Source: Halictus rubicundus
Taxonomy: Eukaryota; Arthropoda; Insecta; Hymenoptera; Halictidae
Assembly (NCBI RefSeq): GCF_050948215.1
Contig: NC_135164.1
Span: forward strand, 5,585,116-5,649,115
DNA length: 64,000 nt
Direction of reading: 5' to 3'
Shown here: piece by piece, positions 12,769 to 24,700 of the stretch
Layout: each line of letters starts with the position of its first letter
How positions within the stretch are numbered: the stretch's first letter is position 1
Translations under genes and position numbers: made by a program
Notes under the pieces: model-generated
The model's database searches: none
The model's input: the letters and a program-made list of their open reading frames with translations, nothing else
What the model was told of the DNA's origin: nothing

Positions 12769-15700
12769 TCGAAACGATTTTTCGAAGATCTTCGTAACAA
12801 ATTGAACATTCTCGACTGGTCCGAAGGACCTGCGACCGGCCGATTTCAAATCGAACGAAGTGAAAATGCGTCGCGCATTTAAAGTGCTGTGGTCCGAGAG
12901 GGTAGAACAGAAAGAAACACAACTAAAGAAGAAATCAGAGACGAAAGTAACATCGAGAAACGAACGACGAAACTCGAGGAGGTTCTCGGTCGCTCGGAAC
13001 TTTTCTTTCCTCTTTTTACTTTTTACTTTTCAACTCTCTTTTGTCCCTCTTGGTACGAAATCGTCTGCGAAGACACGCGCGACCGAAAAGAGAGGACCAG
13101 CTTTCTTTTCTTTTTCTTTTCTTTTTTCTTTGTTTTATTTTTTTTTTTTTTGTTTTTTTCATGATTTGGTTGTTTGGTAACGTGTGGATACCTGTGAAGC
13201 CTGGCGCGGATACGGAGAGGTTGCTTCTCAGATCAGGTATCGGAGCTATAGACTGTGGCAGACTTCTTTTATGAGCTACACCATGACTATTGCGCGGGCA
13301 GGCTGCACCCGTCACCGCACCGTATTCGTTCATTGGCAACCGGAAGTTGACGAAAGAAGAAGGCGAGGATAGCGTTGTTGTCAAGCATCAAGAGGGTTAC
13401 GCCATAGAAATATATGGAAATATTATAGTTTTACATTACAAGTGGTACATATATATTTTTTAGATATATACGTGGAGGATCGTTGCTGTCATTTTGTCTG
13501 TTAAATCCGTTCTTTTTTCTTTCGCATCGTTCTTCATGAATAATCTGTTACAAACGTTCGACGGGAGAGCAATCGCTCGAAATCGTTCCTAAGGGACGTC
13601 CATGATTCTTTCAAAAAAAAAAAAACTATGCGCTGCGCGACGAGACAAATCTCTCGGGTCTGTTGTGCTACAAATACAGAACGCAAACAAATTTTTCTAT
13701 TTAATTTACGTCGATTATTGTCGGCGATACGCGACACTCGCTATTATAATTCACAATAGAGTCGTCAAAAATTAAACATTTAGGAAAATTTTCAAACTGA
13801 TGTCGATGAAAGGGAAGAAATTTAATGAAATGTTACAAAATGAATTTCGTTTCGGTTTCGCAGCAGTGCGGTGAACAATGGCGGAACTTGGGAGAAGATG
13901 AGTAGAAAATTTTGTTTATTGTACAAACTTGCTGCACAACAGAGCTCGCAAATGTTGTTCATCGTACAGCGTGCATGTTTTCCCCGAGAAGAGTCATGAA
14001 AGTCGCCCGCGCGCGTTTTGAACGACTCGATCGGAAGCTCCCTCGGTTAAAGAATAATTAGATGCGTTTAATTAGTCGCTGCTAAGGACCTGGATCTCGA
14101 GACTGGGAACGAGTGTGTGTACTGACACTGATAAAAAGCGTGATACCGTTCCGGCTGCGGGCAATCTTCGCTTCTTTCGTGTGATTCTATCTTCCGCGGA
14201 TTTTGTGCGCTCGGATGTCTGCTTTGATCAATTGTTCTGCAATTCTGAACGACAGAATGATAGATTCGCTTCAATCCCTCTGGATCGCTATGCCGGGAAC
14301 ATCGTGAAACGTATACGATCTATTTGAGAGAAGTGATCTTGTAAATAAGGAAAATTTCGAAATTTCAAACAGCTTTCGTCGAATATATTGCACAACGCTG
14401 TAGCCAGAAGACCGCGGACGATTATGCGAATTTCGATCGACTCGAAACAATGTAATATTAACGCTAGATTTACCTGATCACTCGGAGTGGCTTACTTCCA
14501 ATTCGTTACGCAAGTGCTGTGATTATGAAGACAATTTTGTGGAAAATCATTGTGCTGGCGGTGGTTCTAGCGTCAATACGGAATCTGATGTGCAACAGAT
14601 GTTCTCAAAATTTATTCAGCCATAAACGCATAAAGATCCGCGGTTCAACGAAGAGCCCGCGCGAATTACGTATTCGCAAGAAGACACGTTTGCTCGCAGC
14701 AGAAACAGGACTCCATGGAAAAAAGTATAACAAAATAAATTATAGAACGGGTAAGTCCAATACAGAATGTACGCAGCCGTCACCAATCATATTAATCCAA
14801 TACCAAAATATTCATGAACCCTTCCCGAACGAAGGGCGCCGTTCATAGTGTCGAACAAATCTCTCGAACGCTATTGACCGCGATTGTCATTCGGTAGACG
14901 AAGTGCACTACGTACCATCTAAGAACTGCATCGCCCTTTCTTCGCCGGGATAACGGACACACTTCGCTGGGTGGATCTCCAACACGTTGTACATGTCCGC
15001 CAGAAATACGACTAAATTTTGCTTCATGGACCTGGTCACAGAAAATCGATCGATTCGAGAAAACACAATCATTCGCTTCGCCGCTTTCGATTCGGGTTGA
15101 AAGCTAGAAGAAAGAAGCTAATGGGCTGATACGTTCTTATCGGCGCAGAAAGTATTCAGACAACAAAGAACTCAAGAATCCGAAGACCAGATAAGCCGAG
15201 ATTTTGAAAAATACAGTGAATTCTCGATACAGTGTTCGCTCGATATATGTCCAAAACACGGGTTTAAGACATATATCGGCCAGGCGATGCTATCCTTTGA
15301 CCCACGCGACCTTACACTCGGCGTCCGAGGACTCTCGAGCTTCGTGGCCCCTCACGGGGTACACCGCACGGTAGTGGGGATAATTCCGCGACGTTTGTCA
15401 CCCAGGCCCTGGCGACATATATAGAGAAATCACTGTATCTCATTCTTACATCGAGCGGTCGCGCCAAGGTCTAGCTTTGCGAGAGGGAAGGGTGATTCGA
15501 GGAGGACTCAAGAGAGCGCTCTTACCCCCTCATGTACGTGACGTCCTCGGGTTGCATGTGAAAAATGGAATAGGGTAAACATCTGTTACAAAACGCGTGG
15601 ACCAACGACAGGTTGTGCAGAGCGTCCGCGACGGACGGTCTCTTCGACACCCGGATGTCCATCCAGTTGAGCTCTCCGGGACAGTAGAACGCGACTACTG

Positions 15701-18700
15701 CGGCCAGACCGACGCCATCGCACAGTGATTGGAAGTCCTTGGCAGCGGGTAGCTCTGGCAGTCGCGTCTTATCACCGGCGCCCTCCTCGGTCTGGATTTT
15801 CGCGATCAACGCGTGCGAAGCGTGGCTTATCCAGAGGAGAAGACCCTTCTCGTGGTCTGTCGGGGCCTCGACGTCCGCCTGGGGGTCGAACCGACGGATC
15901 GCGGACACCAATCGGTCCCCGGTCACCACCTCTTTCGCGTACAAGACCATCAGGCCCTCTATCACAGCCATATGCGCAGACTGGAACAAAACGGACAAAG
16001 CAAATATCATTTCTGGCTGGAAATTGCTCGATTATTACAACACGTTTCGATCTTCCATTCAACATCATTTTTCTCGAATGAAATATCAGTTCAAGAAAAT
16101 GGACACACGTGCAAACTGATTGTATTCATGACTATTTCAATGCCCTCGTGCTCCACAGATTTTGAACAAGTTTGACGAAGTGAAAAATTCATTTTTATGT
16201 CTCTTATGCAAAGTGGTGACGTTAATCGGCCATCGTGCGAATTAACGCCTTTAGATTCTCCCTTTTGGGGGCTACCCATAGACATTTGTATGGTCGTAGT
16301 TATAGTACTGTAAGAGGAGGGCCGTTGAACTAGCAAAATAACTTCTTACCATCTTCAGTGGTGAATTTTGAATGAGGATCGTTTCGGTGAGTTGAGTGTT
16401 ATTTGGCTCCGTGAGGTAAACACCTTTTCTGGCAAGGGCCTGCAGAATGCCGTAGTGGTTCTGATTGTGATAATTTGGATCCGAATAGATGTTCGCCAAC
16501 GCCAAACAGTAAAGTTCTGCATTGGAAAGTGCGTGGACGATCTGCGGCTTCAAGTGTTCCTGATCCTGCGAAGAAAAGCCCAAACATGTTACCAACAACC
16601 TCTTAGAAAAGCTTGCAAACGAGAAGAATGAAAATTTTATTTTAATATTATTATAAGCAATTTTCAGACATTCAGAAAGTCCTGGTATGTTTCAATCACC
16701 AACAATTCCGTCTCTATGTTCGGCTAAATAAATCGACGAACATTATCGGTTCTGTAGGATTTAACAAGACCTCGCCACTTGTTCTAAAAATTCGTGAAAA
16801 AAGTCGATATTTTTATTGGGTCAGTGGTTTACGTTATTCGGTGGCTGTACCATGTTCTGTTGAGCGTAACTGTTCAATAGATCGTCGATTGAAGGCCATC
16901 TTAAAATAGAACGTCTAAAATTTCAGATCTTGCGAACAAAAACCGATTCACGCCGTGCTAATTATGCAAAATTATACGAGCAATAAAAACAGACCACTTT
17001 ATAAATATTGCTATATTATTCCTAACCTATTAAGAAGGAAAGTGGATGCTTATTTTATTCCAATTTGCTGCGATTGAGATAAAAAAATTTTTATTTTATC
17101 ATACTCGTGAAAAGTGAAAAATAAAAATTGTAATTTCCCTCTGTGGAAAACTGAAAGACTATGACGCGAGATAAAGCGAAAATTAAGTGAATAGAGGAAA
17201 ACAGGTGGTAGAATTTGATTCTGCTCGTCACGCATTGTTTCGACATTTCTTACGCGTGATTCACGGTGTTCGACGCACCGTGCGTAATACTTCGCGAACG
17301 GCAAGGGCTCCGCGATCGCTATACTCCCCGCACGTTTCTGTCACCACGATGCGTCGTCTCGGGTTCTTCGCGTTTCCAATCACCGCTCCGGAAGTTACGG
17401 AATACTAATATTTGTCGGCCACATCTGCCGGATATTCTTATGCGGTCGCCACCCTGTCGTGCGTTAGGTATTGTGTTTCAAACTGCCCGCTTCGGGCAGA
17501 CCCGTCTCGGTGAAATCTGACTTCGCCCAGGGAAAAGACTCTGGTGTCGGTGACATTGCTCAAAGCCGACTATAACGTGGTACATGCAAAATTAGGGGGA
17601 GTTTAAGTCATCGTCTCGATGGTCTCGAATTTCTTTGTTAATTACGAGCTTCCGAATTTCGCAATTTTTCCAAGACTTCATCCGGTAGAGTTTAGAAAAT
17701 CGGTAATATGTATTTCCCTTGAAATTTGTGTAACAGAAAATTGTTTTCGGATTTGCATGGTGTAGTATACATGAAATCAGGGGATGTTTAAGTCATTACT
17801 TTGCTGGTTTGTAATTTCTTGAAATCCACCGGTAGATTTTAGGAAATAGGTATAATATCTGTAACTTCCTTATCGCGTGCGTGACGGGGAATTTTTGTTA
17901 GGTCGGTGTGGTGTAGTATACGCAAAATTAGGAGTAGTTTATGTCATCACTTTGCGGATTTCAAATTCGTTCATGAATTACAGACCTTCGAATTTTCAAA
18001 TGTTTCGCCACTTTCACGGAGACCGGGCTGCGCTTGTGAATTTCTATCTCGGCGTCCATTTGTCAGATTCGTTTAACTCTATTTTTATCTTAACCGGGAA
18101 AGCTTGATCTGTTCGACGAACATTTTGCTAACTGAAAAATTAATTTTACAGCGCAGAAATCTAAAGTAAAGAACAAATGTTTGCCTGACGAATTTAACGA
18201 GATATTTACCGTCGAACGAGAAGCTCCGCAAGCACGAGCTTCCAATAGACATTGCGGATCGACGGTTGTAGATCGTCGGAGCGATGCTTTATCTCAAAAA
18301 TAGAGCGCACGAAGAATTTCTATTCGACATTTTCGACTTGTTTTCCGTTGTTCGGAGTCGTTCTTTTCTCTTCGAATTAAACGCCCGGAATAAATTCCAG
18401 TGTAAAGGGAGTGCGCGATTATCGATCGATCGATACATCCAGGATCAGCTACGTACACCGATCCCTTATGCACAGCTCCGACAACCTAGATGGAAATTTA
18501 TCCAGATCTCAGGAAACTGGATCTCGCATGTCGAGACGCTTTTGCTTCGATCGCCAACTGGAAACGGATCTAAAACGATACGGAAACTAGTTTCTACCTT
18601 TGCGGGCTGCGCTCTGCCTTGTCTCGCGTTAAGAAAGAAATTGGGGCAAAGTTAACGTTCTGTTAGTCAGTCAAGCTAGTATTAGTGTCGCCCAGTCCGA

Positions 18701-21700
18701 TGGCAAACGACAATTTTTTGTCCCTTGATCCCGGCGCTCGATCCATCGACGATCGAGATCGTCGCAGACATTTTCTCGGTAAAATTTTATATCGAATACA
18801 CGCGATTTAGTTGAGGCAAAATGATGTGTTCTATTTTAATACGTTTTTCCTCCGACATTTCCTTCTAATTACAATCTGCGGAACGCGCAGAATTTAATTG
18901 CGACGCTTCCCGTCCTCGTATGCTTACCCAATTGAAATCAAATTAACATTTTCATACATAATAAAACGAACCTAAGAAATTCAGCCGTCACGCTGGACGC
19001 GCAATCATATTAAAAACGAAATGTCGAGGAAAAGAAGTTGTCTTGGAAATTACTTTGCGATGCACAGTTTTCAGATGTTCGAGCCAAAGATTGATTCCAA
19101 ACAAAGAAGCTTTGTTGCTCGCTGAATTGACCAAACATTTTCGAACGCCGACAGAAGATAGTATTTTCGTAGCGTATTACCAGAAATTCTTTACGCTGAT
19201 GGATACGGGTAACGGAAAAATAATTGCCATGATTAGATTTTATGGTACATTAATCCGGTATATGGTCACTTAAATAAGCTGCCCGTTGCATACGAAATGA
19301 CCAATTAAATCTGCTCTTGATCCATAATAGCGTCTGGCTTGGAAACCCGAGCGCTGCTGAAAATCCGCTGAAAACGAGCGAGGAAACTGCGTTTGGTCTC
19401 GAATAACACTAGAAAGTATAATGCACGCGTTGTAACGTTACCGCTAATTATTGTTAATTACGTAATCTCGTTAGATCGTTCTTACATAAAGAGCAATCCT
19501 CCTTCATTCAGCGCCTTCGTCACAATGAAGTGTTTCGGCTCATGAATAAAAAATTCACCGCAGACCGCACGTTCGTGCAAATCACGTTCAGAAACCGATC
19601 AAGAATTTTGCTTTAGGTTCATTCAGCTGTCTTTCGGATGCTCGTGACTTTCTATTGGTCGTGAGCCGACCGTGAATTTTACGCGCTTCCGACCACAATG
19701 GGAGACTTCAAATGGTCGAAAGACTCAAAGAATTATTGTCAGAAATATGTTGGTTGAAGATTCACGCAAAAATAATTAGAAAGAAAAAAGTTTTCTCGAT
19801 GAGTTTTTAGCCCCCTCAATGGGTACTCAATAATAGTAAGCTAGGATGAATGAATAGAAACAAGTAGTGCAAATCTCTTTCATATATTCAAAGACAATAC
19901 AGTGTTTTCTCGATATATGTCAACAGCACGGATCTTGCCAGCGACAAATATCGCCCAGGGGATACTATTCTTTATGATTACACCCGGTATTATCCCCGTG
20001 GTAGTGGGGATAGTTCTGCGACTCTTATCAGCCAGGTATTTATGACACATATCGAGAAAAGACTGAACACGTGTTGCTTTAAAATGGAAATCTCCCCTTT
20101 ATTTCAGGTGCGAGCAAACCTAATCGGCGAGCAGATTCGTCCTTGATTTCCGGAGACCCCGCAGCGGTGAATGGACTGTCCGAACAGAACGAACCGAAGA
20201 AAGGAGGCAGAGCAAAGAGACAACGAAGAAATGATCAATTGTCGAACGGGTCTCGTTTACGCAGCCGAAGAAAGCCGCAACGCGATGATGACTCGCTGGA
20301 GATGGGCCAAGCTCTTCACTATTGTTCCTAGCCGAGTCGTAATCATCGTGGGTTGCACCTCCGACTTTTAAGGGGAGAGTCAAGTCTGATTATTCGGGCG
20401 AAAGTTCAAGAGCGAGAAGAATGCAACGAACAAACGGTCCCCCTGGAGGCTGGTGGTGCCTGCTCCGTGGAAAGCATCATGCCTTGGATCAGAGAAAGGA
20501 TGATTAACGAGAGCAGAATTCCTGCTGGCTAATCAGCCAATCGCCGAGAGTTCTCGGACCCGTCCGGACCAAATTTCATTACCGTCGTTACGGGCAATCA
20601 AGAGCATGTTCCAACTCTTTGCCTCCAAATGCATCGCTTTCTTTTCCTCTACACTTGATTCCAAATTCTTATTTCATTCTAGGTCCCAATTTGTTCACGT
20701 TGCATTTATAGATAGTTTGAAAATTGGGTTTTGCATCAACTCAATAAGCCAGTAAAGTGTTAAGTATCGATGAAAGTTTCGAAGTTGCTACTACAGTAAA
20801 GTCTTGATCCAAGCCCAATCCTCGGGTCCACGCTGTGACATAGATCGTGCAGGGCTGCTATTTTCTTGTGACCGCGTAATTATGATTATGTAGTTATAAG
20901 ATAGTGTATATATTGTTCCTATCTCCGTTTTCCAAACATATTATTCGAACAATGGTCGAGCCTCTGGCAACATTTTCCGCGCAGTTCACGGGTTTCACCT
21001 TGCGCCATCGGTGCACTTTAAACGAATCCTCCTGGTCGATCGATCTCGCACCGTTCGACGAACCGGATCGCGAATCTCGCGGCGTGCACGGCAAAACGAA
21101 AAATAGATCCTCGATCAAGTACATATCCCGGGATGTACGCGAAACAGAAAAAACACCGAGGGTAGGAGTACGTTCGTCACGGCAACTCCATGATTTACTG
21201 TCGAGGTAAAACAGGTCGAACGAGGACCTATCGCTGGGTAATTTGATTGGTTTAACCGGATCAACGACGACAACCGACGCTTCCGCGTATGTGTATGCTG
21301 CGCGAGGAACGTAAGGCGCGGTTACGATGCCGTAATGGCCTAACACGGTTTTTCGTTGCTTCGACGTCAACAGTGGACGCGGATGTTTGCTCGAACTTAC
21401 ACATTTTCATAGATAAATTTAGAGATTCCATTCTCCGCGCTGATCAGCTTTCGATCGGGTCGGTAATCAATTAGATTGTACTCCTACAAAACCCTGTTTT
21501 CGCCGGTTTGTAAAATTTTGGTCCAGCTAAATACAAAAAAAAAAAATGGTACATTGATTCACATTGCTAATTGCTAGTTGCATTTAATACCGTGAAAACA
21601 TAAATTCAGTTAAATTGTTACTAAATTGTTTCGTCTACTATATTTTCCCATTTCATTAAACTCAGAAAAGGTCAAGCGTACACTTTGTCTTTTCGAAGAG

Positions 21701-24700
21701 AAGGAAGCATTGTGCGCAGAAAATTGTTGTACAAGAGAAAAATGTTATGTAGAATGCAAATCGTATCGATTGATGTATAAATTGTTGGCCGAAAGTGTGA
21801 ATGTCAGCGCGTTTCAACGAAAGATATTTTGCGCGTCCGTTTCTCATTATTTCCCAGGAAGTTTCCCGAGATTTCCGTTGCTCGTTATCGACTTTCGGCG
21901 AGAAATCTTCTCAGAAAAGTTTATTAGCGTCTCTCGAGAAAACGCCCGGCAACTTTGTATGCCTTTCCACGGCGGAACCGGTTCTCTCATCCGTCGTTAA
22001 ATAACCACGTGTGCCACAAAAGAGTTTCCAGGACGCTTTAAAAAGTTGCGGAAGCCGCCCCCTTTAAGCATCTCCCGATCCTCTCTCGGCATTCTTATAC
22101 CGAAGAATGATACGTACCTCCTCTTCATTAAAGGAAAGCACACTCAGCGAAATTAAACTTCCGTCCAAACATCATCTACAATTCCTGAATTACGTCCGGT
22201 ACATCAATGACTCGTCTCTGTTGTAATTAAATTTCGTGTAATTACTCAACCAATTCACGTTTGTCGAAAGTTCAAATATTCTCAATACTTTCTCGCATCA
22301 ACCAACTGAGCAACATTAATCGATTTTATACAATATCCAAGTTTTGAAGTTCCAGCAGCTTTTGTCATAAGCTTCGTTATCAGGTTCTACAATTTTCTCG
22401 CAAGCCTTAAACTTTTTTCATAGCTTCTACAATTTGTCCGCTAGTTTTTCGTGTATCCTCAACTCGGCTTATGGCTTCTACAATTTTCTTCCGCTGTTAA
22501 CTTTTTCCCATAGCTTCTACAATCTTCTCATGGCCCTGAGAGCTTTGGTCACATTCCCTACAATTTTGTTCCTAGACCCGAAACTTTGTTCATAGTTTCT
22601 ACCATTTTTTAATATGTCCTCAACTTCGTTTGTAACTTGCACAATTTTTTCTTCATCGTTAGCTTTGTTCATTGTTTCTACCATTTTTTCATACGCCCTG
22701 GGCTTTATCTCCTAAAAATTTTTCGTACGTCCTACATTTTTATCTTAGATTCTACAAGTTTTGTAGGCTGCTCAACACATTGTTTATAAACCGTAAGATT
22801 TTTTGTAAGCTCGAGCCATATCTTTTAAATTATCTGTAGGTAGAACAACCGTGATTACCTCATGGTCAACATAATAGGGCTCTCGAAGGTTTTCGGGAAC
22901 TCGGTTGTTGTACGCCTTCGACAGGAGCCATTTCACGGAGGCACGTTGTTTGGCCTGAAACAGAAAGAGAATAAACAAATTAATTACAACCGACAGATGA
23001 ACCCATCCCACGTTGTTACAACTTAATTTGTCCCTTGGTGACCAAATAAGACAATGGTGAATTTTATCAATTCCTACAGTGAAAATGAAAAATACAGTAC
23101 AGTGCGACAAGCACTCAAGCTCAAATGAATAATCAAGATAAGAATGATGAGCTCCCCAAGTTTCTCGCGAGGAATTCCCAAAAACTCGGCCACTTATTTA
23201 TAAAATATTTCTCGAGGAGTGGCAGGCTTTGAAAGCACTGCAGGTGTCTCGACAACACTTTCCCGCCTATAAAATCATCGACTGGCGATCACGAACCGCC
23301 GATCTCTATCGCTCCGCCTTCGATCGAACAATGAGACGAGCCTCTTTGCTAACCTACTCGAGACGCTTCTTCATGCCTTATTGTTACGAAAATATTCGAG
23401 CGCTGCCAGCCCTTGCCTAAAACCGTGAAACGCCTCGCATCGGTGCTCTGCTGAACATTTCAAAATTTATATTACAATAGACACAGGGTGTAGATTTAAC
23501 ATTTAATTTCCACGATTTTTGAGGCGTCTTCGATAGTTCGACAAAAAAATATTTCGAACAGAATCAGTTTCCTAATGGTCTACAAAATTGCATCAACGTT
23601 ATGACCTTGAGGTAACCTTGAACAGAGAAATCGTCACGAAAAATTGGGAATTACCAATGATGTAGGTCAAATATTGTGGTGACAGGTTCTTGACGATTTC
23701 TCTGTTCAAGATTACCTCAAGGTCATCATGTGCTAGGTCATTAAGTTCACCTCGAGGTCGCCTAGAATGCTATAGTGGCATTTAAAAATGCAGGTGCGAT
23801 CTTTTAATGAAATGGAACCTTCTTCCAATTCCTAGCGATGAAATTTGTGGACCATTGCAAATTTATTAATTTTTGTTCGAAACACTGTTTTATTAGACCA
23901 TTAGGAATGCGTCAAAAATTGTGGGTATAAAATTTTAAACGACCCATTAAAAAGTTCTAGAAATAAAAGATATCAAATTTTCTATGCTATGATTATTAAA
24001 ATGCATGATTAAACTGCTTATTCGCGAGCGTGTTATAATAAAAATTGCACAGAATCTGAATAAAATTTGCACCGAGCCCGGCATTGGTTGCACTCCCGTT
24101 AGAAGTTTGGTCGAATAAATTAAGCGTCAGTCGCGTTTTCAAATTTAATTACGCTAACAGCCTCGATTACGTCGCGGGGGCAGTCACGAAGCACCTTCTC
24201 AGGTATTTTTGTCCGGAAAAAAAGGCAATTTATAACATTTGGGCGAGGCCCCGGCACGTGAGCAAGCTAAGGGGGTCAACGAAGTCCGGCCAATCATTGT
24301 TATCGACCGGCACTGCCATTGTTGTACAGTCGTCATCCTTCGGAACAGGCGACCATCACCGTTTTCCGCCGAGTTTTGCAAACTGGCCCATTTAAATCAT
24401 CCGAAATGGGAACAGCGAAGAAACAATTTCCCCTCGATCATGTTCAATTGGTAAAAATTGCTTAATCGTCCTTAAAAATCAAACACAAATAACCGGGGAG
24501 GTACAGTTTAATAATTTCTTTTGCGAGAAGAAAATTTCTTGTCATTTAGAAGGAAACCATAAAGCGCTTTCCAGGTACACAGTGATTAATCGTCGCATGC
24601 TCCTCAGAACTAATTACATAAAAGATCCTCCGATGATACCTATGTACTTCCTGTGAGGATGATTTATCCTTCACACTTTAAATCAACAAATCATATTTTA

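Larger units (their letters stand above)
16566..22858 (-). other. Patronin intron 2
   Basis: A 6.3-kb intron. It contains a degenerate tandem repeat (17570-18030), MITE copy 2 (19898-20067), a 158-codon open frame of unknown meaning (20894-21370, minus strand) and a degenerate short-period repeat (22335-22780). No secure gene was seen. Confidence 0.65.

Noticed and set aside
13303..13384. Upstream in-frame extension of Patronin exon 6
   Set aside because: The frame is open, but there is no AG acceptor upstream of it within the open part and a TGA at about 13390 closes it.
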